64,000 bases of DNA from Rhodalgimonas zhirmunskyi (GTDB taxonomy: Bacteria > Pseudomonadota > Alphaproteobacteria > Rhodobacterales > Rhodobacteraceae): positions 1,178,001 through 1,242,000 of the forward strand of contig JANFFA010000001.1 of NCBI GenBank assembly GCA_030848925.1, given 5' to 3'. A program made the translations under genes and the position numbers. The notes under the pieces are model-generated. The model did not search any database, was not told where the DNA came from, and worked only from the letters and a program-made list of their open reading frames with translations. Position 1 is the stretch's first letter, and the number at the start of each line of letters is the position of its first letter. Positions 27,050-35,692 of this stretch are shown one piece after another.

Positions 27050-28749
27050 CTGAGGAAATACTTTCTGTTCAACGGCACCGAGGTCACCGGGGGCACATTC
27101 AGCGCCGCGCCATCGGCGCTGACCTCGAAGGTCTGAGGATTGACCTCGATCTTGGGCAAGGCATCGTTTCGGACCATATCCGCCTTGCGGAGGTGGCGGA
27201 CGGATTGGATTTCGACGAAGGGTTTTTGGGGCTTCAGTCGCTGGAAGGTGCCCGCCTCGGTGGCCAGTTTGGACACGAATGTAACCCCCAGCCGATGTTT
27301 CGCAGACCCGAGCGCCCCCCACATCGGGCGATGGATCATCGGCTGGCTTCCGACGAAGCTGCCATTGCCGTCGCCCATGCTGGCCCAGACAATCGTGCCC
27401 GCCTTTATGACAAGCGATGGCTTTGCCCCGAAAGAGGCAAACGGCCAGAGCACGATATCCGCCATCTTGCCCGGCGCAATGCTTCCGACATGGCTGTCGA
27501 TTCCGGCCGCAATCGCCGGGTTCAGCGCCAGTTTCGCCTGATATCGCAGAATACGTGTATTGTCGGAGCGTTCTGTTGTTTCTTCGGTCAGTCGGCCCAG
27601 CCGGTCCTTGTTGACGCTGGCAAGTTGCCAGCATTTCGCGACGTTTTCAGCCAAGCGCCCCATGCCCTGGGTGTCGGTGGCAAAGATTGAAATCGCGCCC
27701 ATGTCGTGCAACAGGTCTTCGGCGGCCATGCTTTGGGGGCGTATCCGGGCCTCGGCAAAGGCGACGTCTTCGATCAGGTCGAAACGCATCATATGTGCCA
27801 GCATCGTCATCGGCACCCCCTCTTCCAGCGCGGCAGGCGTGAAAGGGTTGGTGGGGTTGGTCGAGGATGGCAACACATTGGCATGGCCATTCACGGCCAG
27901 CAGGTCGGGGGCATGTCCCCCCCCTGCCCCTTCGGTGTGATACATATGGATGGTGCGCCCGGCGATGGCGTCCATCGTGTCTTCGTAAAAGCCGAACTCA
28001 TTGATGGTGTCGGTGTGAAGGTGAACCGAAAAATCGGCCGCATCCGCCGCCCTCAGGCAGCCATCCATGACGGCGGGTGAAGCGCCGAAATCTTCGTGAA
28101 TTTTAACACCAAGCGCGCCGCCGGACACCGATTCCGCCACCGCGTCGGGGTTCGAATTGCCGCGCCCAAGGAAGCCGAAATTCAGCGGGTATTCATCCGC
28201 CGCAAGGATCAACCGGCCCAGCGTTTCGGGACCCGAACAGCTGACGTCAAAGTTAGGGCCCGGCGACATGCCGATCATCGTCGTCGTGCCGCCCGCAAGC
28301 GCGTGATGGCTTTGTTGCGGAGACAGGAAATGCGCGTGCGCCTCGACTGTCCCGGCGGTGACGAAGTGGTGATCCCCGTGCACCACCGTGGTGTTCGGCC
28401 CGGTGACAAGCCCCTCGGTCACGCCATCCATCGTGTCGGGATTGCCCGCCTTGCCGATGCCCACGATGACACCGCGGCGAATACCGATATCGGCCTTCAC
28501 GATCCCGGTCGTAGGGCACAGGATCACGGCGTTCTGGATCACCATGTCGAGCGCACCGTTGGCATCCGTTCCGGTCGTGCAGAACCCCTCTCCGTCGCGC
28601 ATGACCTTGCCGGCGCCGGTGGTCAATTCATCACCGTAGTGGGAATAGTCGCGTTCGATTTCGGCCAACAAAGACGTATCACCCAGCCGGACGAGATCGC
28701 CGGTCGTGGGGCCATAGTGGCTGGCGTATTGCGCCCTCGACATCTTCAT
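27046..28749 (-). CDS. ureC: Urease alpha subunit UreC, divergent form with altered active-site flap
   Basis: A 567-residue catalytic subunit that hydrolyses urea to ammonia and carbamate at a dinickel centre. Ligands are all present: His138 and His140 (EAHAHF), the lysine to be carbamylated Lys216 with His218 (VKIHEDFG), His245 (LHTDTINE), His271 ([13 protein letters not shown]) and Asp359 (ATDTQGMG). The flap is unusual: MLAHMMRF replaces the common MVCHHL, so the Cys equivalent to Klebsiella C319 is Ala318 (codon 27796-27798); the flap His (319) is kept and the next His is Met. The loop after residue 158 ([16 protein letters not shown]) is shorter than the usual GGGTGPAAGT version by about five residues. 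ATG 28749 has AAAGGA eight bases upstream; GTG 28752 is possible. Confidence 0.96.
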   Translation of the reverse strand: MKMSRAQYASHYGPTTGDLVRLGDTSLLAEIERDYSHYGDELTTGAGKVMRDGEGFCTTGTDANGALDMVIQNAVILCPTTGIVKADIGIRRGVIVGIGKAGNPDTMDGVTEGLVTGPNTTVVHGDHHFVTAGTVEAHAHFLSPQQSHHALAGGTTTMIGMSPGPNFDVSCSGPETLGRLILAADEYPLNFGFLGRGNSNPDAVAESVSGGALGVKIHEDFGASPAVMDGCLRAADAADFSVHLHTDTINEFGFYEDTMDAIAGRTIHMYHTEGAGGGHAPDLLAVNGHANVLPSSTNPTNPFTPAALEEGVPMTMLAHMMRFDLIEDVAFAEARIRPQSMAAEDLLHDMGAISIFATDTQGMGRLAENVAKCWQLASVNKDRLGRLTEETTERSDNTRILRYQAKLALNPAIAAGIDSHVGSIAPGKMADIVLWPFASFGAKPSLVIKAGTIVWASMGDGNGSFVGSQPMIHRPMWGALGSAKHRLGVTFVSKLATEAGTFQRLKPQKPFVEIQSVRHLRKADMVRNDALPKIEVNPQTFEVSADGAALNVPPVTSVPLNRKYFLR

Positions 28750-29420
28750 CACAGGTATCCTTTCTTCGCGGCGGCGATAAAGGCCGCGTTGCGCTGTGTT
28801 TCGACCTGTCCTTCGGTCAGTCCCGCAAAGCCATGAACCACCTGTTTGCCGCCAAAGGGCACCAGCACCACCCGTTTCTCGATCCCTGGATCAAACCGCT
28901 CACCGCCGCCGGACGGGCGATCAAGCCTCATCCCGTAGGCCGCCTTGCGATCAAAGCTGAGCGCTTTGTTGACCTCGAAGAAATGGGCGTGACTGCGGAC
29001 CTGAACAGACCTGTCGCCGGTGTTCAGAACCGAAATTTCGACCTGCTCGCGGCCTGCGTTCAGCTCGATTTCGCCCTCCATCGCGATGACTTCGCCCGGC
29101 ACCGGTTCGAACGGCCCCGGCTCGATCGGATCGAACACGGTCACCAGTTTGGTGCCCTGATCCATCATCACCTCGACCGAAAACGTATCCAGCAGGGTTG
29201 GCACGCCGGGTTCGACTTGTTCATGCGTCAAGAGTGTTGCCGCATGGGCCACGAGGTCGGGGTGCTCCAACCCCTTGCGCGCGGCCAGCAGGATTTCATC
29301 GGCAAGGTAAGCGACGGCCTCGGGGTGGCTTAGGCGCACGCCCTCTTGCAGGTAGCGGCGTGCAAGTTGTGCGGCGCTAAAGATGGTCAGGCGTTCAAGT
29401 TCGGTGGGTGTAAGATGCAT
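28749..29420 (-). CDS. ureAB: Fused urease gamma-beta subunit
   Basis: A 223-residue fusion of the two small urease subunits. Residues 1-100 are UreA: LTPTELERLTIFSAAQLARR, LSHPEAVAYLADEIL, LLTHEQVEPGVPTLL and DQGTKLVTVFDPI. Residues about 105-223 are UreB: PGEVIAMEGEIELNAGR, VQVRSHAHFFEVNKALSFDR, AYGMRLDRPSGGGERFDPG and LVPFGGKQVVHGFAGL. Similar fusions are known in Helicobacter and some other bacteria, while most proteobacteria keep two genes. It overlaps ureC by one base, so the subunits are made together. Both parts look complete. Confidence 0.95.
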   Translation of the reverse strand: MHLTPTELERLTIFSAAQLARRYLQEGVRLSHPEAVAYLADEILLAARKGLEHPDLVAHAATLLTHEQVEPGVPTLLDTFSVEVMMDQGTKLVTVFDPIEPGPFEPVPGEVIAMEGEIELNAGREQVEISVLNTGDRSVQVRSHAHFFEVNKALSFDRKAAYGMRLDRPSGGGERFDPGIEKRVVLVPFGGKQVVHGFAGLTEGQVETQRNAAFIAAAKKGYL

Positions 29421-29429
29421 GATCTGCCC

Positions 29430-30092
29430 TTAGTTGATGAACAATCGCGCCGCAGTCGGGCGCATCAAGGCGATGTCGGTCATGGGGGAAAACCCGGTCG
29501 GCAAGCTGCCGAGAGCGGGAGGCGCGGCCAACTGAACCACAGTCGGAGCAAGCCTTGCAGCGATGGCGTGGGTTTCGAGCGCCCCCACCTGCCCCAACCG
29601 CAACGCCGCCGACAAGAGCCCGCGCAAGAAGCCCTGCGCCGACACCAAAAGCGCCGTTTCCAAGGACAGATCCACCCCGCGATAAAGCGCGCCGGTGATG
29701 CACGGCAGGTGGCCGATCAATTGCCCGTCGCGGACGGCATCGCGCATCTCGCGGGCTCCGGTGATGCCAAGACGCACGGCCGCAATCAAGGTCGCGGCCC
29801 CCGCTTCTTTCGAATGCTGGCGCTGGCTTTCGGACCACATCGAAACATCAACCGTCGCATCCCAGTCAGACAGCGCGCGCAACGTGTCCGCGCGCCATCC
29901 GCCCGCAAGCGAGGGCCGTTCGACCCCATGCCAGCGGCCATGCAATTCGGCCTCGGCAAAGGTCTCTAATTCGCGACGACCAAGTTGGCCGTCGCTCAGA
30001 AGCGTTTCCAGCCCCCATGAATAGGCGAACACACCCGCGGGAAAGGCACTGTCCGCCATCTGCAAGGCGGTGATGAATTCTGCGCCTTTCAT
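29430..30092 (-). CDS. ureF: Urease accessory protein UreF
   Basis: A 220-residue all-helical activator that bridges UreD and UreG during nickel insertion and gates GTP hydrolysis. The family hallmark ALQMADSAFPAGVFAYSWGL lies at residues 9-28, and GFLRGLLSAALRLGQVG matches the conserved C-terminal helix. Its start overlaps the ureE stop as ATGA, and its stop lies nine bases before ureAB. No oddity is seen. Confidence 0.94.
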   Translation of the reverse strand: MKGAEFITALQMADSAFPAGVFAYSWGLETLLSDGQLGRRELETFAEAELHGRWHGVERPSLAGGWRADTLRALSDWDATVDVSMWSESQRQHSKEAGAATLIAAVRLGITGAREMRDAVRDGQLIGHLPCITGALYRGVDLSLETALLVSAQGFLRGLLSAALRLGQVGALETHAIAARLAPTVVQLAAPPALGSLPTGFSPMTDIALMRPTAARLFIN

Positions 30093-30565
30093 GATGCGGA
30101 CTCATCTATGTGGAAGTCGGCGAGGCTTTCCAAATCCTGCAATCTGGCGCGGTATTGCCCTTCTGGTCCGTCGAGTTGCACCGACATGGACCCGGCATTG
30201 AATTCGACTTTCCAGTGCAAATTCCCGCACCAGTGGCCCAAGCGCATCGCCGATTGGATATCATGCGGCACCAGAACCATGCGCGCGCCAGTGTCGACAC
30301 GCAGCACAATTGCGAGATCCTCACTCAGATGAACCACCGCGCCGTCCTTGATCGACGCGGAGCGCGGAAGAACGATCTGAACCTCGCGTCCTTTGTCGGT
30401 CTCGGCGCGCAGGCGTTTACGGGCCGCGTCGGCCTGACTGACATGCACGAATTCGACCTGCCCCTTGTGCTCTAGCGCATGCACGATGTCATGCAGATCG
30501 GCGTTGAAGGAGCCTTCGATTGACGTGAGTTTCATCACCTTTGTGGATATCGACGCTGCTGTCAT
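30089..30565 (-). CDS. ureE: Urease accessory metallochaperone UreE
   Basis: A 158-residue nickel chaperone that hands Ni(II) to UreG. The N-terminal domain and the RLRAETDKGREVQIVLPRS segment are typical; the metal-site region reads SAMRLGHWCGNLHWKVEF, keeping the histidine of the usual LGNRH motif and adding a cysteine. There is no His-rich C-terminal tail; it ends LADFHIDESAS. ATG 30565 is used, but ATG 30535 (MKLTSIEG) is nearly as good and would remove ten residues. It is the first urease gene after the amidase, separated from it by a strong hairpin. Confidence 0.9.
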   Translation of the reverse strand: MTAASISTKVMKLTSIEGSFNADLHDIVHALEHKGQVEFVHVSQADAARKRLRAETDKGREVQIVLPRSASIKDGAVVHLSEDLAIVLRVDTGARMVLVPHDIQSAMRLGHWCGNLHWKVEFNAGSMSVQLDGPEGQYRARLQDLESLADFHIDESAS

Positions 30566-30598
30566 TTTCCGCCTGTGGCCGTTGTTTCGAAATGCGTG

Positions 30599-30629
30599 CC
30601 CCGCTCCCGCCGAATTGGCGGGGGCGGGG
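30599..30629 (-). promoter_or_regulatory. Intercistronic hairpin between amidase and ureE
   Basis: A 13-bp GC stem (30599-30611 with 30617-30629, one T-G pair) with a five-base AATT-containing loop. No T-tract follows on the minus strand, so read-through, mRNA end protection or partial termination are all possible. Confidence 0.75.
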
Positions 30630-30639
30630 TTGGGTGTGC

Positions 30640-32154
30640 TTAGTAGGTGGTCCAATCGCCGGACTGCTCGTAGGCATCCGCAACCTGATAGAGGGTTGCC
30701 TCGTCCCAAAGCTTACCGACCAGTTGAAGCCCCACGGGAAGGCCATCAACCATACCACAGGGTACGGAAATCGCAGGGTGATGCGAGATATCGAACGGCG
30801 CCGTGTTGGCCAGCATTTCGAAGGCGCGCTGGATGATTTCCTCGCGGCTTGCGTCGGGGCCGGGAAGCGGCGTTGCCGTCATCGGCAAGGTCGGCATTAG
30901 AAGTACGTCGTATTCTTCCAAAGCCTTGTCGTAAGCCGCACGCAGGGCCGTGACGAGGTTGACGGCTTTGCCGTAGAACCGCTTGCCGTGATATTTGTCG
31001 GCATAGGCCCCGAACAACATGCAGAGTTTGAGGCTTTCCGACAGCTCGTCGGCGCGTTCTCTCCACGAGCGATGGAAATCCATCAATCCCGTCACATAAA
31101 GATCGTTGCGGGACACGCCATATCCATCGCCCTGCATCATGGTCTGATACAGCCCTTCGATACCGATGGGAGACCAAATCGCGCCGCCGATGGTGTGCAT
31201 CGGGATGCTGACCTCTTCGACGGTTGCGCCCAGCTCTTTCAGCTTTTCAGCCGCAGCTTTGACCTTTTCGTCGACCTCGGGCATCGAATTGTCGTGACCG
31301 AACCCTTCGAGCACCACGCCGACTTTCATCCCCTTCACGCCTTTGCCCAGCGCATCGGTATATTTGGCCGTCTTGCAGCCGATCTGGCGCGAGTCATAGC
31401 CATCGGGTCCGGCAAGCACCTCCATCATCAGGGCATTGTCGGCCACGGTTTTGGTCATCGGCCCGGTGTGGTCGACATACACCTCGATCGGCATGACGCC
31501 GGTATAGGGGACAAGGCCGTGCGTGCCCTTCATGCCCACGATGCCGCAGAACGATGCTGGAATCCGGATCGATCCACCCTGATCCCCGCCGATGGCCAGA
31601 TCGACTTCGCCATTGGCGACCAATGCGCCGGACCCCGAGGAAGATCCGCCGGCGGAATAGCCCATCTTGTGCGGGTTATGCACCGGGCCGGTCGCGTTGG
31701 TATGGCTGCCGCCCGACAGGCAGAAAAGTTCGCAATGGGCCTTGCCGACGATGGTCGCGCCTTCGTCAAGCATCCGGGTCACAATGGTGGCGTCGACATC
31801 GGGGATGTACCCTTCCAACGTCGACGAACCGTTCATCATTGGCACGCCTGCAAGCATCACGTTGTCCTTGAGAACGACCGTCTTCCCGGCCAGTTTGCCG
31901 GTGTCCGCCCCCTTGACCGTGGATTTGTAATACCACGCGTTGAGCGGATTTTCCTCAGCCGACGGCCGGGTGCCGATGGTTCTTGGATAGGTGACCTCGG
32001 GGACGACATCGGGCATTTTTTCGACGATGTTGTAATGCTCGACATAGGCGCCCATCAGGCCCTGAAACGATGTCAGGTCTGCCTCGGTCAGGTTCATTCC
32101 CATGTCTTCCGCCAGTTCAGCGATCTGGTCTAGCGTGGGGGTGGATACGGTCAT
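30640..32154 (-). CDS. Amidase (nitrile-cluster/acylamide amidase type)
   Basis: A 504-residue cytoplasmic amidase-signature enzyme. The triad is Lys96 (TVVLKDNVM), Ser171 (SAGGSSSGSG) and Ser195 (GGDQGGSIRIP). As I recall, these numbers are the same as in the enantioselective Rhodococcus amidase associated with nitrile hydratase, and the long helical N-terminus before Lys96 also fits that subgroup rather than GatA. It likely turns a small amide into acid plus ammonia. AAGGAG lies six bases before ATG. It lies between the ABC importer and urease genes on the same strand and is flanked by strong hairpins on both sides. Substrate unknown. Confidence 0.9.
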   Translation of the reverse strand: MTVSTPTLDQIAELAEDMGMNLTEADLTSFQGLMGAYVEHYNIVEKMPDVVPEVTYPRTIGTRPSAEENPLNAWYYKSTVKGADTGKLAGKTVVLKDNVMLAGVPMMNGSSTLEGYIPDVDATIVTRMLDEGATIVGKAHCELFCLSGGSHTNATGPVHNPHKMGYSAGGSSSGSGALVANGEVDLAIGGDQGGSIRIPASFCGIVGMKGTHGLVPYTGVMPIEVYVDHTGPMTKTVADNALMMEVLAGPDGYDSRQIGCKTAKYTDALGKGVKGMKVGVVLEGFGHDNSMPEVDEKVKAAAEKLKELGATVEEVSIPMHTIGGAIWSPIGIEGLYQTMMQGDGYGVSRNDLYVTGLMDFHRSWRERADELSESLKLCMLFGAYADKYHGKRFYGKAVNLVTALRAAYDKALEEYDVLLMPTLPMTATPLPGPDASREEIIQRAFEMLANTAPFDISHHPAISVPCGMVDGLPVGLQLVGKLWDEATLYQVADAYEQSGDWTTY

Positions 32155-32207
32155 TATACTCTCCTTGGTTGCACATTAATCGTTGGTTTCGACAAGCCTT
32201 CCCCGAT

Positions 32208-32230
32208 CCCGCGCCGCTAAACGGCGCGGG
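32208..32230 (-). promoter_or_regulatory. Intercistronic hairpin between transporter and amidase genes
   Basis: CCCGCGCCG (32208-32216) pairs perfectly with CGGCGCGGG (32222-32230) around a CTAAA loop. No T-tract follows, so it is more likely an mRNA-stability or attenuation element than a full terminator. Confidence 0.75.
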
Positions 32231-32260
32231 GGTTGGCCTTTCGGGTGTGGTGTTTGCGAC

Positions 32261-32971
32261 TTAGGTTACGAACCCCATGAATTCGCTGACGGCCCTGCTG
32301 TCCTTGAGCTGCTCTTCCGGGATCTGCCGGTCGAGCACGCCGTTGGAAATCGCATAGACCCGATCCGAGAGTCCGGTGATGAAATCGAGGTTCTGTTCGA
32401 CCAGCACGATCGTGATGTCCGTTGTTTTGGCAAGCTGTTTCAGGGTGTCTGAAATCTCGTCAATGATTGAGGGTTGGATGCCCTCGGTCGGTTCATCCAG
32501 AAGCATCAGCTTCGGTTTGCGACACAGGCACCGGGCCAAGGCCAAAAGCTGTTGTTCCCCCCCCGACAACGCCCCGCCCGCCCGGTCGAGCAAACGCTCG
32601 AGCCGAGGAAACAGCGACAGCATTTCGTCGATGATCGGCTCCATCGGTTGTTTGCCGGTGGCGATCCCGCTTTCGAGGTTTTCACGCACTGTCAGGGTGG
32701 GGAAAATCATCCGACCCTGTGGCACAAGGCCCAAGCCGCGCCGCGCCCGGGCGTTGACGGAAAGCCCCTTGAGGCTTTGCCCCTCAAAGACGATGTCCCC
32801 ATCGGTGACTTTCACGAACCCCATGATCGAGCGCAGAGTGGTCGTCTTGCCCATACCGTTATGGCCAAGAATTCCGACCACCTCGCCTGCGTTCACGTTG
32901 AAATCAACCTGATGCAGCGCCGGCACCACGCCATAGGACGCCTTTAGTCCTTTTACTTCAAGCAGCGACAT
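32261..32971 (-). CDS. ABC transporter ATP-binding protein, UrtE-like
   Basis: A 236-residue ATPase of the branched-chain amino acid/urea/amide importer family. Walker A is GHNGMGKTTT, the Q-loop region is LVPQGRMIFPTLTV, the signature is ALSGGEQQLLALAR and Walker B is LMLLDEPTEGIQPSI. The last phrase, with EGIQPS, is typical of UrtE rather than LivF (usually GLAP). It overlaps the UrtD-like gene by 14 bases. It would couple ATP hydrolysis to uptake of urea or a short amide through the two permeases encoded upstream. Confidence 0.92.
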   Translation of the reverse strand: MSLLEVKGLKASYGVVPALHQVDFNVNAGEVVGILGHNGMGKTTTLRSIMGFVKVTDGDIVFEGQSLKGLSVNARARRGLGLVPQGRMIFPTLTVRENLESGIATGKQPMEPIIDEMLSLFPRLERLLDRAGGALSGGEQQLLALARCLCRKPKLMLLDEPTEGIQPSIIDEISDTLKQLAKTTDITIVLVEQNLDFITGLSDRVYAISNGVLDRQIPEEQLKDSRAVSEFMGFVT

Positions 32972-33689
32972 CAGCCTGTTTCCCCAAATAGATTTCCTGA
33001 ACGGCCCGATCAGACATGATTTCGTCGATCATGGCCTCTCGGAAGATCGCACCCCGGTTGAAGACGGTGGTGAATTTGGCGATGCGCCGGATGAACGCCA
33101 TGTCATGTTCGACCACGATCACCGCCGCCTTGCGCGCGGTTTCCAGCACAAGATCAGCCAGTCGATCCCTCTCATCCCCGGTCATGCCAGCGGCAGGTTC
33201 GTCCAGCAGCACAAGAGGCGGCTCTTCGGCGAGGACCATTGCAAGTTCAACCAACTGGCGCTGCCCATGCGCCAGCAACCCGACCTCGCGCTTGGCAAGA
33301 TGGGTGACCCCGCATTTTTCCATCATCTCTTCGGCCTTTTCGCGCGCCATCGGTTTGAGGTGCTTGCGCCGCGCGGCCATGCGGATGTTTTCATAGACCG
33401 AGATGCCGTTAAACAGGTTGGGCACCTGCGTTTTGATACCGACACCTTGGTTGACGATGTCATGGGTCAGCCAGCCGGTGATATCCTGCCCGCGCAGTTT
33501 GACCGACCCCGATGTCGGCGTCAGCTGACCCGTGAGGCACTTGAAGAAGGTCGATTTCCCCGCGCCATTGGGCCCCAGGAGGCAACGCAGTTCACCCTCT
33601 TTCAGCGAGAAATTCACGTTATCGACCGCGACAACGCCGCCAAATCGCATGGTCAGGTTTTCGGTGGTAAGGATATAGTTCTCAGACAT
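32958..33689 (-). CDS. ABC transporter ATP-binding protein, UrtD-like
   Basis: A 243-residue ATPase, partner of the UrtE-like protein. Walker A is GPNGAGKSTFF, Walker B is LVLLDEPAAGMTGDE and the switch His lies in VVVEHDMAFI. The signature segment reads GLLAHGQRQLVELAM, a relaxed form of LSGGQ that is normal for LivG/UrtD. KTQVPNLFNGISVYENI is the Q-loop region. ATG 33689 is chosen over GTG 33692. Both ends overlap neighbouring genes, showing tight translational coupling. Confidence 0.92.
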   Translation of the reverse strand: MSENYILTTENLTMRFGGVVAVDNVNFSLKEGELRCLLGPNGAGKSTFFKCLTGQLTPTSGSVKLRGQDITGWLTHDIVNQGVGIKTQVPNLFNGISVYENIRMAARRKHLKPMAREKAEEMMEKCGVTHLAKREVGLLAHGQRQLVELAMVLAEEPPLVLLDEPAAGMTGDERDRLADLVLETARKAAVIVVEHDMAFIRRIAKFTTVFNRGAIFREAMIDEIMSDRAVQEIYLGKQADVAA

Positions 33690-34728
33690 CACTCGCCGCC
33701 TTTCCTTTGGGGGTGCGTTCTTTCATCTTGCTCTTGCCGATGGTCCACAGCCGCAGCGATAGCGCCTGAAAGGTGGGCAGAAGCCCCTTTGGCAAAAGCA
33801 AAACCAGGATCATCATGATTCCGCCAAGGATGACGTAGTTGTTCAGGATGTGCATGGTGCCCAGCTTGAGGGACAACCATTGCAGCAGCACCACGGCAAG
33901 GATCGGCCCGGCCAAGGTTCCAATCCCCCCCGCCATGACCCAGACCAACGCTTTAGCGGACATCTCCATCGAAAAAGCGTTCGGGTCGATAAAGGTCTGA
34001 TAGGTGGCCCACATCGCCCCCGACATGCCGGCAATGCCCGAGCCAATCGCAAAGACGATCACCTTATGACGGCGAATGTCATAGCCCAGCAGAGAAGATC
34101 GCTCTTCGTTCTCGCGGATGCCCACCGACACCCGGCCGAAATCGGATGCGATGATCAATCTGAGCACCACGTAAACGATGATCAGGATTGCCATGAAAAC
34201 CTGGAACATCTGTGCCGGGTCCAGCCATGCGCTGGGGTCTCCGGGGACATTCAGGATCGGGATTGACGGAATTCCATTGAATCCCCCCAATCGCGCGTCG
34301 CCAATGGAATACTCGGGCCCCGCCGTGTGATTGATGAGCTTCCAGAAGATCAGGGTCACCACCATGGTCACAACACCAAGGTACACTTCGGACAGGCGCC
34401 CGTAGAACATGAAATACCCGAGCCCGGCCCCGAACGCCGCCGGCAGGATAAAGGAGAGCACGAAGGGGAGTGTCGTGTCGCCCATGTTGATCGAGGCGAC
34501 GGCGAAGGTGTAAGCGCCAAGCCCGAAAAAGGCCGCTTGGCCGAAGCTCAGAATACCGCCGAACCCCCAGATGTAAGCAAGTGACAGTGCATAGACCGAG
34601 AGCACCACATACTGGGTGATCTGCATGATCTGGAACAGATCCCAGATTAGCGGCCCGATGAACATCAGCACGAGCCCAATGCCCAGCATCACGTAGAAGC
34701 CGACATCCTTTGCAATTGATCTTTCCAT
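33682..34728 (-). CDS. ABC transporter permease, UrtC/LivM-like
   Basis: A 348-residue inner-membrane protein with about nine to ten hydrophobic helices. GGILSFGQAAFFGLGAYTFA is the conserved LivM/UrtC segment after the second or third helix, and GAMWATYQTFIDPNAFSME and AGGIGTLAGPILAVVLL mark the EAA-like coupling region. The last 25 residues are basic and cytoplasmic. It pairs with the UrtB-like permease to form the channel. It begins 13 bases after that gene and overlaps the next ATPase gene. Confidence 0.92.
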   Translation of the reverse strand: MERSIAKDVGFYVMLGIGLVLMFIGPLIWDLFQIMQITQYVVLSVYALSLAYIWGFGGILSFGQAAFFGLGAYTFAVASINMGDTTLPFVLSFILPAAFGAGLGYFMFYGRLSEVYLGVVTMVVTLIFWKLINHTAGPEYSIGDARLGGFNGIPSIPILNVPGDPSAWLDPAQMFQVFMAILIIVYVVLRLIIASDFGRVSVGIRENEERSSLLGYDIRRHKVIVFAIGSGIAGMSGAMWATYQTFIDPNAFSMEMSAKALVWVMAGGIGTLAGPILAVVLLQWLSLKLGTMHILNNYVILGGIMMILVLLLPKGLLPTFQALSLRLWTIGKSKMKERTPKGKAASDV

Positions 34729-34741
34729 CAGAGTTGGCTCC

Positions 34742-35608
34742 TTAAAGCGATTTCTTGAAGATGCGGCCGGTGATGCCCTGCGGAAGCACCCGCAACAGAA
34801 CCAGCGCGGTCAGCAACAGGGCTGCGTCGCCGTAAACAGGCCCGCTGGCGAAGGTCACCCCTTGGCTGACCGTGCCCAGCAGAGTGGACGCCGACAGCGT
34901 TCCCGCAATCATTGATGCACCGCCTGTGATGACAGTGATGAAGCTTTGTCCGACGAAGTTGACCCCCATCGACGGCACAACGCCGGTAAGCGGGGCAAGC
35001 AATCCCCCGGCAAGGCCGGTGACGGCAGAGCCGATACCGAACGTCGCCATATAAACCCACGTTGTTCGCACACCGAGTGTTTCGGCCATGTCGGGGTTTT
35101 GCATGGTGGCGCGCGCCACCAGACCGACCTTGGTGAATTTCAGCACCGCCCATGTGGCCAGCATGATGGCGGCGGCAAAGCCGATGATCACGAAGTTATA
35201 AAGCGGGATCGAATACTCACCGATGGACACCGCCCCGAATGGGGTTGAGACGCCCTGCACCGTGTTGCCAAAGACGAGCGTCACACCGCCGATCATCAGC
35301 AGGCTCAATCCCCAAGTCGCAAGCAGGGAATCGATGATGCGCCCGTAAAGGTGGCGGATCACCAACCGCTCGACCAAGATACCGAAAATGCCCACCGTGA
35401 GCGGCGCAAGGATAAGCATGGAGATCCACAACGGGACGCCGTTGTTATGCGTCATGATCGTGATGTAGCCACCAAGCATGAGGAATTCCCCGTGCGCGAA
35501 ATTGATGACCCGCATCATGCCAAAGATGATGGCGAGCCCCGAGGCCAGCAGCACCAGCCAAGACACCGCGCGAAGCATTTCAAGAAGGATGATCAGGACA
35601 TAGTCCAT
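34742..35608 (-). CDS. ABC transporter permease, UrtB/LivH-like
   Basis: A 288-residue inner-membrane permease. SGLAIIFGMMRVINFAHGEF is the family hallmark at residues about 23-42, and GGASMIAGTLSASTLLG lies in the coupling region. It lacks the long N-terminal periplasmic extension found in many true cyanobacterial-type UrtB proteins, so the ligand could be an amide as well as urea. The start at 35608 has GGGGAG seven bases upstream; a longer frame to 35641 lacks one. A strong hairpin separates it from the binding-protein gene. Confidence 0.92.
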   Translation of the reverse strand: MDYVLIILLEMLRAVSWLVLLASGLAIIFGMMRVINFAHGEFLMLGGYITIMTHNNGVPLWISMLILAPLTVGIFGILVERLVIRHLYGRIIDSLLATWGLSLLMIGGVTLVFGNTVQGVSTPFGAVSIGEYSIPLYNFVIIGFAAAIMLATWAVLKFTKVGLVARATMQNPDMAETLGVRTTWVYMATFGIGSAVTGLAGGLLAPLTGVVPSMGVNFVGQSFITVITGGASMIAGTLSASTLLGTVSQGVTFASGPVYGDAALLLTALVLLRVLPQGITGRIFKKSL

Positions 35609-35643
35609 CAGTGCACTCCCCTGTGCATGTTCTAGGAGCAAGA

Positions 35644-35671
35644 CGCGGGACGCAGAAAAGCACGTCCCGCG
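35644..35671 (-). promoter_or_regulatory. Intercistronic hairpin after the binding-protein gene
   Basis: CGCGGGACG (35644-35652) pairs perfectly with CGTCCCGCG (35663-35671) around a ten-base A-rich loop. Hairpins at this place in transporter operons commonly protect the 3' end of the binding-protein mRNA and so raise its level over the permeases. Confidence 0.75.
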
Positions 35672-35692
35672 CGGTTTGTTTCGAAAGTCAGA

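Noticed and set aside
26444-27634. Long UreG frame of 396 codons as one fused protein
   Set aside because: The upstream half lies wholly within ureC in another frame; UreG begins at the ATG overlapping the ureC stop and has normal length from there.
30640-32154. Glu-tRNA amidotransferase subunit A (GatA)
   Set aside because: The long N-terminal region and the K96/S171/S195 positions fit nitrile-cluster-type amidases, and gatB/gatC are absent.
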